Part shown: positions 9,830 to 18,594 of the stretch, in pieces | How the letters are laid out: each line of letters opens with the position of its first letter | Position numbering within the stretch: position 1 is the stretch's first letter | Made by a program: the position numbers and the translations under genes | Notes under the pieces: generated by a model | The model's database searches: none | Seen by the model: only the letters and a program-made list of their open reading frames with translations | Told to the model about the DNA's origin: nothing | DNA from: Syntrophus sp. (in: bacteria) | GTDB lineage: Bacteria > Desulfobacterota > Syntrophorhabdia > Syntrophorhabdales > Syntrophorhabdaceae | Reading direction: 5' to 3' | Length of the DNA stretch: 61,775 nt | NCBI GenBank assembly: GCA_013824645.1 | Contig: PNOF01000007.1 | Span: 1-61,775, forward strand

Positions 9830-10087
9830 TCACGGTCTCCAACGATGGGTCATGCTCTTATATGCCTTTACCACAAAAGCAAAGTCCTGCGATGTTCTTT
9901 TTGCAAATGATTACATCGTCTTTCCGGAAGGCATCGAATAATAGGTGTAATTTACTTCAAGGGCTTTGAAACCGAGCATTTTTTCATAGCACAGCAACAT
10001 CTCCTGTTTCTTGGTTCCTGGGGGATATACCGTGCCCACCCAGTCATCAAAGGAAAAACCGCTTGTTCCGATCAGTATATCGCCCAT
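9830..10087 (-). pseudogene. Truncated and stop-interrupted DUF72 (YecE-like) gene
   Basis: From an ATG at 10087 the minus strand reads MGDILIGTSGFSFDDWVGTV and continues to EVNYTYYSMPSGKTM, which matches the first strand and loop of DUF72 proteins. A TAA at 9913-9911 interrupts it after 58 codons. The same frame then continues with SFAKRTSQDFAFVVKAYKSM, also in register with the family, until a TGA at 9832-9830. The remaining two thirds of a normal protein of about 240 residues are absent. The break coincides with a short repeat (ATTTACCATTCACGGTCT) that also occurs at 35525-35542. This is a decayed gene. Confidence 0.75.
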
Positions 10088-10097
10088 GAGTTTTCGT

Positions 10098-10126
10098 TTG
10101 ACATCACATCCGTATCTAAATAATAT
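10098..10126 (+). promoter_or_regulatory. Sigma-70 type promoter for the LOG-family gene
   Basis: A -35 box TTGACA at 10098-10103 and a -10 box TAATAT at 10121-10126 are separated by exactly 17 bases, one mismatch from consensus overall. The start codon of the next gene lies 40 bases downstream. The promoter sits just upstream of the DUF72 remnant on the opposite strand. Confidence 0.7.
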
Positions 10127-10165
10127 ATGTGAACAGACAAAATCTCAAGGTAAAAAGGGGAATCA

Positions 10166-10816
10166 ATGGACAAACAATACGTGCTCGACAATATGAGTCT
10201 CAAAGAATCCTGGAGACTTTTCCATATAATGGCAGAATTTGTAGAAGGTTTTGAGAATCTCACTGACCTTCATCCTGCCATCACATTTTTCGGCAGCGCA
10301 CGGTCCCACAAGGGCGAAGAACTCTACGAAAATACCTATGAACTGGCAAAATTATTCGCGAAAAGCGGTTTCAATATCATTACAGGCGGCGGTCCCGGCG
10401 TTATGGAGGCGGCCAACAAAGGCGCTAAAGAAGGCGGCGCAAAATCGGTAGGTATCAACATAGAGTTGCCCTTTGAACAAAAACCGAATCCTTACACAAC
10501 TACCAGATTAAACTTCAAATACTTCTTTATAAGAAAGGTCATGTTTTTGAAATACGCCGTGGCATATGTCGTGATGCCTGGCGGCATAGGGACACTGGAT
10601 GAGTTCTTTGAGGCTGTAACCCTTGTTCAGACAAAAAAGATGAGACCCTTTCCCATCATCCTTGTCGGCTCTTCCTATTGGGGAGGACTCATCGAATGGA
10701 TGAAGACAAACCTGCTCGGCACAGGCAAAATCAGCCCGGAGGACCTCAATATTTTCAAGATTATGGACGATCCCAGGGAAATTGTTGATTACGTAAAGAA
10801 ATTCGTCATCTTATAA
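10166..10816 (+). CDS. LOG family / TIGR00730 Rossmann-fold protein
   Basis: The 216-residue protein has the LOG signature: GGGPGVMEAANKGA near residue 80 and PGGIGTLDEFFE near residue 140. Members hydrolyse nucleoside 5'-monophosphates at the glycosidic bond (cytokinin-activating phosphoribohydrolases in plants and some bacteria). Older annotations as lysine decarboxylase are wrong. The ribosome binding site AAAAGGGG precedes the ATG. It is monocistronic and converges with trmI, the two 3' ends overlapping by 6 bases. The physiological substrate is unknown. Confidence 0.9.
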   Translation: MDKQYVLDNMSLKESWRLFHIMAEFVEGFENLTDLHPAITFFGSARSHKGEELYENTYELAKLFAKSGFNIITGGGPGVMEAANKGAKEGGAKSVGINIELPFEQKPNPYTTTRLNFKYFFIRKVMFLKYAVAYVVMPGGIGTLDEFFEAVTLVQTKKMRPFPIILVGSSYWGGLIEWMKTNLLGTGKISPEDLNIFKIMDDPREIVDYVKKFVIL

Positions 10817-11566
10817 AGGATCTATCTTGCGCGCAAAAACAAGGTAACCCGTATGGGCAATCATTCTGTCCTGCGGTCTTACCCTTTCAGCGACGGTCTT
10901 ATATTTTCTGTGCATGATCTCCATCACTTCTATGTGGCCAAAACCGCCACCCTGCAGGCCCTTTAACAGCTCCGAAATCTGGTTGGCAGTGGGAACAATC
11001 ATGCCAACAGAGGCGCTCTCTTTCATAAGGCTTCTTACCTTCTCAAGACATATCCATGGTTCTCTCACATCAATAAAGGCAGCATCGAATCCTCCGTCAA
11101 AATAGTCCGTTACATCCTCATTGCGGAGTTCGACATTTCCCCACTCACCATACTTTTCGATGTTTTTCCTGGCATTTTTGTAGTGCCTCTCTTCCAGCTC
11201 AAAGGTCACAACTTTTCCTTGAGGTCCAACTGTATGGGCAAGCATATAGGTGAGCGCGCCGCTTCCCGTACCAACTTCAAGAACCCTGGAACCACTCTTT
11301 GCATTGATCTTAAAAACAATAAAAGAACTATCTTTCGGGAAGATGATCTGGGTCTCTCGTTTGAAGGCATACATGACGATATCTTCAGTCGTTGGCTCGT
11401 AGATATCATATTCACCAATTCGGATACCATACGCCTTGCCGATGATATCTGAATAATTGAGAGCGCCCCCTTTGCCATGGAAACTCTGTCCCTCTGTGAT
11501 TCTTTTGAGGTATTTCCTGTCTTTGAAAATAATTAATATGAGACCATTGTCTTGAATTACACTCAT
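10811..11566 (-). CDS. trmI: tRNA (adenine-N1)-methyltransferase, TrmI type
   Basis: SAM-dependent enzyme that methylates A58 in the T loop of tRNA. The 251-residue protein has an N-terminal beta domain (about 1-75), then a Rossmann methyltransferase fold with the SAM loop VGTGSGALTYMLAH near residue 100. It also has the D-D-F-D-like segments ELEERHYKNA and AFIDVREPW. It is last in the exbB-exbD-tonB-trmI run, 24 bases after tonB. The pairing with tonB is probably incidental. Confidence 0.92.
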   Translation of the reverse strand: MSVIQDNGLILIIFKDRKYLKRITEGQSFHGKGGALNYSDIIGKAYGIRIGEYDIYEPTTEDIVMYAFKRETQIIFPKDSSFIVFKINAKSGSRVLEVGTGSGALTYMLAHTVGPQGKVVTFELEERHYKNARKNIEKYGEWGNVELRNEDVTDYFDGGFDAAFIDVREPWICLEKVRSLMKESASVGMIVPTANQISELLKGLQGGGFGHIEVMEIMHRKYKTVAERVRPQDRMIAHTGYLVFARKIDPL

Positions 11567-11590
11567 GGGTAATATCCTTTTAATGTGTCA

Positions 11591-12355
11591 TTACTGCAAC
11601 CGATAGGTGACGAGCCAATTTTTGATCTGGAGCTTGTAGGGTAATTGTTTGTTAAATGTTGTTTTTTCCAGAATTTCTCTGGCATGATCATCAAAGTCAC
11701 GACGACCCGAACTATTCATAATCTCAACATCGCGAATAGCACCATTCTCCATAATGACAAAAGAGAGGAGGACCTTTCCTTCCCAGCCCATTCTCCGGGC
11801 ACGGTCAGGGTACTTGTCCTTAAATCGTTTTTGCATGGTATCAGTTATGAAGGGGAAATCTTTTATATCAGTATCACCCTTATTGTAATCGATCACTTTC
11901 CCATTGCCGGGGACCAAAGACAGCCCGCGAATACCTTGACCGGCAAAGAAGTTTTTTTCACCAGCAGGGGTGCCCTTTGCCTCCTGTCGTATTTTTCCAT
12001 TCTGCTCTGCAATCTGCTCTGCCTGATCTGAAGGGGCTCTATTGATAACATCCTGTCTTCCTGCTGTATGGTCTGTTACAGCATTCATTTGTTTATTGTA
12101 TTCCGGCTTTGTCATCGGTTGCGTGTTTCCTGTTACTTCGTTATTTTCTATTTTTCCCGCCTTCTGCTCATCGGCTTTTTGCACGCTGTTTTTTGCAGCC
12201 CCTTGACTACCCATTGTTTGCCCTTTCTCAATGGTAAAATCAATAACGATAGACTTTGACTTTATGAACTGATCAAGGGGAACTCTCAGCAAGAGGGCCA
12301 CCACTATTAGGTGGAAAAGAAGGGAAATGGAGATACCCAGTGAGTGTTCTTTCAT
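11591..12355 (-). CDS. tonB: TonB family energy transducer
   Basis: Periplasm-spanning protein that transmits the ExbB-ExbD motor force to outer-membrane receptors. The 254 residues begin with a signal-anchor helix (about 9-27), then a long polar linker rich in Gln, Lys and Glu (about 40-150). The C-terminal TonB domain (about 170-254) contains RRMGWEGKVLLSFVIMENGAI. Unusually, the linker lacks the Pro-Lys repeats of classical TonB. The start codon overlaps the stop of exbD (ATGA), which implies translational coupling. Confidence 0.88.
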   Translation of the reverse strand: MKEHSLGISISLLFHLIVVALLLRVPLDQFIKSKSIVIDFTIEKGQTMGSQGAAKNSVQKADEQKAGKIENNEVTGNTQPMTKPEYNKQMNAVTDHTAGRQDVINRAPSDQAEQIAEQNGKIRQEAKGTPAGEKNFFAGQGIRGLSLVPGNGKVIDYNKGDTDIKDFPFITDTMQKRFKDKYPDRARRMGWEGKVLLSFVIMENGAIRDVEIMNSSGRRDFDDHAREILEKTTFNKQLPYKLQIKNWLVTYRLQ

Positions 12356-12744
12356 CTTCTCTGTTCCTCGGTCTGAAGGCTCACCTTTTTGAAACCCATT
12401 GTTTTTACCGTATCAAGAACTTCAATAAAATTCTGAAGGGGAAGACTCCGGTCGGCCCTGATAAGAAAAGGGGTCTCCTTCGGCATGTTGCCGAGTTCCC
12501 GGGTAAGACCTGCAAGATCAACTGGCTTCCCCTGGTAATAGAGAGAACCGCTTTGATCTATCTCGATGACGCCTGTCCGTATCATGGTTTCATATTTCCC
12601 GGCCACCTTCGGCAGTTCAACAGGAATTATTCCACTTACTACGAAGGTGCTCGTCATGAGCACAATGGTAAGGAGCACAAGCATTACATCGATAAAAGGG
12701 ACCATGTTGATATAGCTAAATTCTTTCTCTTCCATGTTTTCCAT
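12352..12744 (-). CDS. exbD: ExbD/TolR biopolymer transport protein
   Basis: Inner-membrane component of the TonB energising motor. I start it at MENMEEKEFSYIN, because the reading frame upstream of that has no ExbD similarity. The protein is then 130 residues: a short cytoplasmic segment, one membrane helix (about 14-40) carrying the conserved proton-channel aspartate in INMVPFIDVMLVLL, and a periplasmic domain. It overlaps exbB by 29 bases and tonB by 4. The start could also be the second methionine, three codons later. Confidence 0.9.
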   Translation of the reverse strand: MENMEEKEFSYINMVPFIDVMLVLLTIVLMTSTFVVSGIIPVELPKVAGKYETMIRTGVIEIDQSGSLYYQGKPVDLAGLTRELGNMPKETPFLIRADRSLPLQNFIEVLDTVKTMGFKKVSLQTEEQRR

Positions 12745-13153
12745 CCCACTGGAGGAGGGCCACTTTCGTCTTTCTTGTGAGGTAATTATAAAATACGATT
12801 GACGGTATGGCGACAACAAGCCCGATGGCCGTGGCCTTTAATGCAAGGGCAAGACCGAGCATAATTTTCGTTGCATCCACATATCCTTCTTTTCCAATTG
12901 TATAAAATGTGAGCATAATACCGAGCACTGTCCCGAGAAGACCAATATAAGGCGCGTTACTGCCGATTGTGGCAATAACGGCCATCCTTTTCGTTATTTC
13001 TATTTCGAAGAGCTTCCTGTCAAGGATTGAATTTTCAGTATTCAACCTTCTAAAAAAGAGATACCTCTCGATAAAAATAGCCAAAGAGATAATCGAAAGC
13101 AGTATTAATAATCCGATAATGCCATAATCAATAAAGTATGCCAGCCAGTTCAT
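12716..13153 (-). CDS. exbB: ExbB-like proton channel, short type
   Basis: MotA/TolQ/ExbB proton channel. At 145 residues it is the short 'group 2' ExbB form, not the usual 210-240. It has an N-terminal helix (about 6-28), the GSNAPYIGLLGTVLGIM signature (about 64-80) and a last helix near 108-125. It heads the exbB-exbD-tonB run. The paired ExbD and TonB make a complete transport motor; no TonB-dependent receptor is encoded in the window, so the cargo is unknown. Confidence 0.9.
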   Translation of the reverse strand: MNWLAYFIDYGIIGLLILLSIISLAIFIERYLFFRRLNTENSILDRKLFEIEITKRMAVIATIGSNAPYIGLLGTVLGIMLTFYTIGKEGYVDATKIMLGLALALKATAIGLVVAIPSIVFYNYLTRKTKVALLQWDGKHGRERI

Positions 13154-13246
13154 CCAGTTAATCTATTATAAATACCCGTGGTTGTCAAAAGATTGTATTT
13201 CTTGATAAGGGGTGATTAATGAGTTAAAAAATGGTAAATATTAACC

Positions 13247-13618
13247 ATGGACATAAAGGAACTGAACTGCATCAACGATCCTGCCTTTCGTCGGCTTCAA
13301 TGTCATGACACAAAAATTGTTGATGGTATCCTACTGGAAAATCATCTCTTTCTCATCTCTTTGCTTCCCTGCTGCGCGCAACTCGCCCTCCCTTACTGGG
13401 CAAAAATCACGGGCAGGATCATGAACCAGAGAACTGATGAGGTACTGCTCAATATTATGGTAACATTATTTGATGATTGCGGTTCACCTCTCACAGATTA
13501 TACCGACATGATCGCCCTTGAGAGCGGAGAGAAGGGTGAATTTGAAGTTAAGCTCGTTGAATATCACGACCGGGCAAAAACATACACCATATTGATAGAA
13601 GAAACAAAACAGCTTTGA
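13247..13618 (+). CDS. Hypothetical protein
   Basis: I do not recognise this 123-residue protein. It has no signal peptide or membrane helix. It holds a Cys-Cys pair in LLPCCAQLALPYWAKITGRI (about residues 42-61). The second half (about 55-120) is predicted to be beta-rich and resembles small immunoglobulin-like or FxLYD-type modules with alternating hydrophobics (LLNIMVTLFDDCGSPLTDYT), but I cannot assign it. It stands alone between the divergent exb-ton run and ccdA. Its 3' end overlaps an antisense small ORF at 13548-13715. Confidence 0.6.
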   Translation: MDIKELNCINDPAFRRLQCHDTKIVDGILLENHLFLISLLPCCAQLALPYWAKITGRIMNQRTDEVLLNIMVTLFDDCGSPLTDYTDMIALESGEKGEFEVKLVEYHDRAKTYTILIEETKQL

Positions 13619-13715
13619 GACCTAAATCAACGCCCCATTTGCAAACCTTCCGAAATTCATAAAAGAACATCAAATCAGTGACTCCCCTTCTTATGGCAAC
13701 ACTGTTTGTTTTCAT
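13548..13715 (-). CDS. Possible small protein, antisense to the end of the preceding gene
   Basis: A 55-residue frame starts at an ATG (13715-13713) preceded by a strong AGGAGG site 8 bases upstream. It is basic at the start (MKTNSVAIRRGV) and hydrophobic near the end (AVLFLLSIWCMFL), so it could be a membrane peptide. It overlaps the 3' end of the plus-strand hypothetical gene by 71 bases. No family is recognised, and the only support is the ribosome binding site. Confidence 0.25.
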   Translation of the reverse strand: MKTNSVAIRRGVTDLMFFYEFRKVCKWGVDLGLKAVLFLLSIWCMFLPGRDIQRA

Positions 13716-13772
13716 TTGACAACCTCCTATGAAATGCATACATTAGCCTAAAGGTTTTTACGGAGTTTTATT

Positions 13773-14480
13773 ATGGAATTAAACGGTATTATCGCTTTTA
13801 GTGCGGGTCTGTTGTCCTTTTTCGCACCCTGCGTGCTGCCCCTTGTGCCTTCGTACTTAGTATTCATAAGCGGGGCATCCATCGATCATCGTGATGAATT
13901 CCAGGCAGTAAAATTTAGAAGCATCATGTTCACCCATTCTATTGCTTTTGTATTAGGCTTCTCCTTTGTTTTTATAACATTCGGCATATCATCTTCGTTT
14001 ATCGGCCACTTTCTGTCCACCTATCAGACATATATTTCCAGGATTGGAGGAACGCTTCTGATCATCATGGGGCTATTCAGCCTTAATCTCATTAACATAC
14101 CCCTATTAAACCACGAAAAGATCATTCACCTGAAGAAAAAACCTCTGGGCATCTTTGGTTCTTTCGTTGTGGGCATAACCTTCTCTCTGGGATGGACACC
14201 CTGCATAGGGCCAGCATTGTCTTCCATATTGATTATCGCTTCAACCGAAGAAAATATCCTTCAAGGGGTTTATCTGTTAAGTATATATTCCTTGGGGCTC
14301 GCCATTCCATTCATCGTATCGGCCCTTCTTTTCCACAGATTATTAGGCTTTCTCAAACGATACGGTTATGTTGTCAAATATACAATGAAGATTATGGGTG
14401 TGCTCCTCATCATCATCGGGGTCTTAATGATAACTTCATACTTCAATAGAGTAAGCGAATGGATGGGGCAGCTTTTCTAA
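13773..14480 (+). CDS. ccdA: Cytochrome c biogenesis protein CcdA
   Basis: Inner-membrane thiol-disulfide transporter that carries reductant from cytoplasmic thioredoxin to periplasmic partners for haem attachment or disulfide reduction. The 235-residue protein has six membrane helices. The two reactive cysteines are in the FFAPCVLPLVPSY motif (residue 21 region) and in the second-half repeat SLGWTPCIGPALSS (about residue 145). No partner thioredoxin-like protein is encoded next to it. The start has a CGGAG site. Confidence 0.94.
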   Translation: MELNGIIAFSAGLLSFFAPCVLPLVPSYLVFISGASIDHRDEFQAVKFRSIMFTHSIAFVLGFSFVFITFGISSSFIGHFLSTYQTYISRIGGTLLIIMGLFSLNLINIPLLNHEKIIHLKKKPLGIFGSFVVGITFSLGWTPCIGPALSSILIIASTEENILQGVYLLSIYSLGLAIPFIVSALLFHRLLGFLKRYGYVVKYTMKIMGVLLIIIGVLMITSYFNRVSEWMGQLF

Positions 14481-14560
14481 AAAGGCTCAAAACATGTATT
14501 ATCACGGCAATAAACTATCAATAAAAGTTCCCGTACTGCCAGTTCAGTGGATTGACATGT

Positions 14561-14591
14561 TTGACACGAATAACACTTTTGGCTTTAAAAT
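14561..14591 (+). promoter_or_regulatory. Possible promoter of the proC-pcm-rpoS-murJ operon
   Basis: TTGACA at 14561-14566 is followed after 17-19 bases by an AT-rich TTTAAAAT segment at 14584-14591. A second TTGACA lies at 14552-14557. The -10 match is weak, so this is suggestive only. The proC start is about 40 bases downstream with an AAGGAGG site. Confidence 0.35.
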
Positions 14592-14630
14592 ATCCCCTTT
14601 TATCTGTTATAAGAAACAAGGAGGGCAATA

Positions 14631-15431
14631 ATGGAAAAAATTGGAATCATTGGCCTTGGGAATATGGGAGAATCAATTGTTAAAGCACTCATACGGGAAG
14701 GGCTGAAAAAAGAGTCTATCCTTTTTACGGAAACGAGAAAGGAGCGGGCAAAGCAAATCGAGAAAACATACGGTTTGAAATGTATAAAAAGCCTCACGGA
14801 ACTTGTCAAGAAAACCGACTATATTATTCTCGCCATAAAACCACAGGATGCCAGGGATGTAATTCATGAAATGGCTCCCTCTCTTAATGATCAAAAGGTT
14901 ATCATATCAATCATGGCAGGTATTACCACATCAAATATCCTCTCACTTGCCGGTAAACCGCTCAAAATCATACGCGTCATGCCGAATATATGCGTAAAAG
15001 TCAGTGAAGGGGTAATGGGTATAACAGCGAACCGCACGGTGACAAAAGAAGAGAAGGAAAAAGTACAAACGTTACTCTCACCGCTTGGCAATGTTATTGA
15101 AGTCAACGAAGAGCTGATGGACGCCGTCACAGCCCTGGGTGGGAGCGGACCGGCCTTTTTTCTCCTTTTTCTGGAAGCAATGATCGATGCAGGCGTGAAA
15201 ATAGGGCTTGCGAGAGACAAAGCAAAAACCATTTCACTCCAGGTTGTGAAAGGTACATTAAAAATGCTGGAGGAAGAGAAGATCCACCCGACGGTCATGC
15301 GTGATATGATTACATCGCCTGGCGGAACCACTATTGCCGGGATTGCTGTCCTGGAAGAAAGGGCCTTCAAGGGAAACGTCATAGAGGCCGTTGAAAAGGC
15401 CTGCAAACGGGCAAAAGAACTGTCCTCATGA
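14631..15431 (+). CDS. proC: Pyrroline-5-carboxylate reductase
   Basis: Final step of proline synthesis, NAD(P)H-dependent reduction of pyrroline-5-carboxylate. The 266 residues match the family. The N-terminal dinucleotide loop is GIIGLGNMGESI (residues 4-15). The substrate-binding region contains VMPNICVKVSEGVMGI, and the C-terminal signature is MRDMITSPGGTTIAGIAVLE (about residues 222-241). The stop codon overlaps the pcm start (ATGA), so it heads a tightly packed operon with pcm, rpoS and murJ. Confidence 0.97.
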   Translation: MEKIGIIGLGNMGESIVKALIREGLKKESILFTETRKERAKQIEKTYGLKCIKSLTELVKKTDYIILAIKPQDARDVIHEMAPSLNDQKVIISIMAGITTSNILSLAGKPLKIIRVMPNICVKVSEGVMGITANRTVTKEEKEKVQTLLSPLGNVIEVNEELMDAVTALGGSGPAFFLLFLEAMIDAGVKIGLARDKAKTISLQVVKGTLKMLEEEKIHPTVMRDMITSPGGTTIAGIAVLEERAFKGNVIEAVEKACKRAKELSS

Positions 15432-16078
15432 TGAATGTCTATGACAGCAAAAGACAGTACATGGTGGAGACCCAGATTGTTGCAAGAGGTATCACAAACA
15501 GCAGGGTCATTGACGCTATGCGGAAAATTCCAAGACACCTCTTCCTCGACGAGGCGCTCTGGCCCCAGGCTTATGAAGACCATGCAATGCCTATCGGCGA
15601 AAAACAGACCATCTCTCAACCGTACATCGTTGCCCTCATGACCGAAGCCCTGCAACTGACCAACAAAAAAAAGATTCTCGAAATCGGCACCGGATCAGGG
15701 TATCAAACGGCAATTCTGGCAGAGCTTGCAGAGCAGGTCTACTCCATCGAAAGAATCCCGTCAATCGCGAAACGGGCACGAAAAATTTTTGATAAATTAC
15801 AGTATAGAAATATTGTCATTACCATCAGTGACGGCACATCGGGCTGGAGAGAACACAGCCCCTATGACGGCATAATCGTCACCGCAGCTTCTCCGAACGT
15901 CCCTAAACCTCTTCTCGAACAGCTCGCAATAGGCGGCCAGATTGTTATACCTATAGGCGAAGAATCAGCCCAGGACCTGATGGTCTATACAAAAGAAGAT
16001 ATAAATGATTTTAAAGAAGAAAATTACGGCGGGTGCAGGTTCGTCAAGCTCGTCGGGGAATACGGGTGGAGAGAATAA
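15428..16078 (+). CDS. pcm: Protein-L-isoaspartate O-methyltransferase
   Basis: Repairs isoaspartyl damage in proteins using SAM. The 216-residue protein has the family features RHLFLDEALWPQAYEDHAMPIG, the SAM-binding loop LEIGTGSGYQTAILAEL (about residues 79-95), and DGIIVTAASPNVPKPLLEQL. Its 3' end overlaps the rpoS start by 13 bases. A pcm gene directly before rpoS recalls the surE-pcm-rpoS order of other Proteobacteria and ties it to stress or stationary phase. Confidence 0.96.
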   Translation: MMNVYDSKRQYMVETQIVARGITNSRVIDAMRKIPRHLFLDEALWPQAYEDHAMPIGEKQTISQPYIVALMTEALQLTNKKKILEIGTGSGYQTAILAELAEQVYSIERIPSIAKRARKIFDKLQYRNIVITISDGTSGWREHSPYDGIIVTAASPNVPKPLLEQLAIGGQIVIPIGEESAQDLMVYTKEDINDFKEENYGGCRFVKLVGEYGWRE

Positions 16079-16941
16079 AAGACAATAGCACAGATACATA
16101 TTTTCCGGGAAATGAAGAGGTTATCGCCGAAAAGCTTTATATGAGAGACCTCCGTAAGCTCCCCCTTCTTTCACTGGAAGAAGAAATAATCTGTGCACAG
16201 GGTGTCGCCAAGGGTGACCCCGAAGCCCGAAGAAGGATGATCGAAGCAAATTTGAGGCTCGTCGTAAAGATTGCCCGAAGATATGTAAACCAGGGTTTGG
16301 CACTTCTTGACCTTATCGAGGAGGGCAACATCGGCCTCATAAGGGCTGTTGAAAAATTCGACCTTATAAAGGAATGCAGATTATCAACCTACGCAACGTG
16401 GTGGATAAAGCAATCAGTAGAACGTGCCATAGCAAATCATTCAAGGACTATACGACTGCCGGTCCATGTTTCATCAAGGGTTATCAAGATATCGAAACTG
16501 GTAAACAAATACCTTGAGAAAGAAGGCAAGGAACCTACCGTCGAGGAAATAGCCGCTGAAACAGGTTTTCGGTTGGACTTTGTAAGGAACCTTTATTCGA
16601 TGGCCATCAAGACATATTCCCTGGAATCTTTCATTGATGAAAATAGTAAATTGACCCTGGGAGAGGTTTTAGCAAACCCTTCAAATGAAGAACCCTTGTC
16701 CGTCCTTGAGCATACGAAAAGGGTGGAGGAAGTTGCGTCATGGGTTGATACACTGGGAGCCGACGAGCGCAAAGTCATTATGCTCCGCTTCGGTCTCGAT
16801 GGCGATGACCCGCAGACCCTTGAAAAAATTGGAAAAATATTTGGTGTAACAAGAGAAAGGATCCGTCAGATCGAACAGAAAGCCCTTAATAAACTGCGTA
16901 AAACAGTGAAGAGAAGAAATATTGGAACAGAAAACATCTGA
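16066..16941 (+). CDS. rpoS: RNA polymerase sigma factor, RpoS-like
   Basis: Sigma-70 family factor. I start it at the GTG at 16066 (VERIKDNSTDTYF), which has a CGGGGAA site 7 bases before it; an upstream ATG at 16033 lies deep within pcm and has none. The protein is 291 residues. It has region 1.2 (YMRDLRKLPLLSLEEEI), region 2 (IEANLRLVVKIARRYVNQG; STYATWWIKQSVERAI), region 3, and the region 4.2 helix-turn-helix (TLEKIGKIFGVTRERIRQIE). It lacks the long region 1.1 of RpoD. Size and the pcm neighbour favour RpoS; RpoH-like function is less likely. Confidence 0.88.
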   Translation: MERIKDNSTDTYFPGNEEVIAEKLYMRDLRKLPLLSLEEEIICAQGVAKGDPEARRRMIEANLRLVVKIARRYVNQGLALLDLIEEGNIGLIRAVEKFDLIKECRLSTYATWWIKQSVERAIANHSRTIRLPVHVSSRVIKISKLVNKYLEKEGKEPTVEEIAAETGFRLDFVRNLYSMAIKTYSLESFIDENSKLTLGEVLANPSNEEPLSVLEHTKRVEEVASWVDTLGADERKVIMLRFGLDGDDPQTLEKIGKIFGVTRERIRQIEQKALNKLRKTVKRRNIGTENI

Positions 16942-18451
16942 AGGGCAAAGCCGTAAACATGCAGCCGCTGATATCATTAAAAAGGGTTCTGTCATCACCA
17001 TCATTACCCTCATCAGCAGACCGATCGGATACGTGCGGGAAGCCATACAGGCCTATCTCTTCGGCGCAACATTTCTCGTCGATGCCTTTATTGTCGCATT
17101 CAATTTTCCCGAGCTGATCCAGACGCTCTTTCTTTCAGCTGCTACAAGCGCATTTCTCGTGCCAATCTGCACAAAATATCTGCACAACGATGAAGAATAT
17201 TCAAAGATATATTCGACGTTCATCAACATTTCTATTATCCTTACACTGCTTGTTTCAGTGCTTTTCCTCATCTTCAGCGGGGCTATAACCCACATCATAG
17301 CTCCCGGTTTCAGTCCCGAAGTAAAGGATATTACGAAAAATCTTTTCATTATCATGATACCTGTTATTGCATTCCACGCAATTCTTTCGGTCATGAAGGC
17401 ATTTCTCAACGCAAAGGAACATTTTGCCGCCCCGGAACTATCCGGCATCCTCTGGAATATTGCCTTCATTGCTTCGGCCCTCCTTCTCAACAAACAACTT
17501 GGTATATATAGTCTTGCCATCGGTGTTTCTGCCGGGGCCTTTCTCCAGATTATCATGCAGATCCCCTACCTGCGGCGCAATAATATTCGATATAAAACTG
17601 CAATAGATTTACATCACCCATCGGTGAAACAGGCAAAGCAGCTCTTTCTCGGCGCACTGGTTGCCACATCTATTGTTCCCATCAATAGTTTCATCGGCAG
17701 GGTCATTGCGTCCTATCTTCCCCATGGAGAAGTCGCATCTCTTGCATACGCTTTCAGGATCTTTATACTGCCTTTCAGCCTCTTTGCCGTTCCCGTATAT
17801 ACCGTCATGTTCTCGAAAATTTCCCGGCTATATCATGAAAAAGACTGGAAGGGCATGGCGGCACACCTGGACAGTTCCATTGTCCTTCTCGCGATAACGC
17901 TTATTCCGTCAACGATCATTCTGTGCTCCTTAGGCGATATATGTATTAAAATCCTCTATGAGCGGGGTGCTTTTACCGCTCACGATACAATCATGACCAA
18001 CAGGGCCCTTTTCGGCTACGGCATCGGACTTATCTTTTACGCCCTTTCCATGTCATTCGTGAGGATATTCAACGCAATGCATGATATGAAAACACCGGCC
18101 ATCATAGGTCTCACATCAATCGCCTTAAATGCCGCTCTGGCTGCATTGCTCATGGTGCCACTTGGGAACCTCGGTGTGTCCCTTGCCACCTCTATTGTTT
18201 CTTGTTACAATTTTATTATGCTTTATATCATTCTGAAGAAGAGGGTCAATTATCGTATTGCAAAACATACCATGCGGGATATCATAAAATCCTTATTGGC
18301 CGGCGTCATTCTTGTACTGTTAATCTATTTCACAAAAAAACTCTTTCAAAACAATCTCTATCTCACCCTCCTGATAAGTCTTTTCTTCACAGTTGCTCTC
18401 TACGGTATAGTCTTTCGCCAATATTACACGATGTTGTTAAGAAAGAGATAG
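16922..18451 (+). CDS. murJ: Lipid II flippase MurJ
   Basis: Inner-membrane MOP-superfamily flippase that moves lipid II outward for peptidoglycan synthesis. The 509 residues contain about 14 hydrophobic helices, the N-terminal GYVREAIQAYLFGAT segment and the FFLP-like YAFRIFILPFSLFAVPVYTVMF segment. The start is a TTG that overlaps the end of rpoS by 20 bases. It is last in the proC operon. Nothing is missing compared with the family. Confidence 0.94.
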   Translation: MEQKTSEGQSRKHAAADIIKKGSVITIITLISRPIGYVREAIQAYLFGATFLVDAFIVAFNFPELIQTLFLSAATSAFLVPICTKYLHNDEEYSKIYSTFINISIILTLLVSVLFLIFSGAITHIIAPGFSPEVKDITKNLFIIMIPVIAFHAILSVMKAFLNAKEHFAAPELSGILWNIAFIASALLLNKQLGIYSLAIGVSAGAFLQIIMQIPYLRRNNIRYKTAIDLHHPSVKQAKQLFLGALVATSIVPINSFIGRVIASYLPHGEVASLAYAFRIFILPFSLFAVPVYTVMFSKISRLYHEKDWKGMAAHLDSSIVLLAITLIPSTIILCSLGDICIKILYERGAFTAHDTIMTNRALFGYGIGLIFYALSMSFVRIFNAMHDMKTPAIIGLTSIALNAALAALLMVPLGNLGVSLATSIVSCYNFIMLYIILKKRVNYRIAKHTMRDIIKSLLAGVILVLLIYFTKKLFQNNLYLTLLISLFFTVALYGIVFRQYYTMLLRKR

Positions 18452-18594
18452 GACGTTCTGTGTTTCTCTTCCTTGGCAACCAGAGTGTGAGCAAATGAAT
18501 GGAACATTTCTTTCGGCAATAAATACGTATCAAAACATTTTCCTTCTCTATATCAAAATATAGTATAAAAATACAACAAATACAGGAGGCAACC

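Noticed and set aside
14891-15655. A 254-codon minus-strand frame
   Set aside because: Antisense to proC and pcm, which are both certain.
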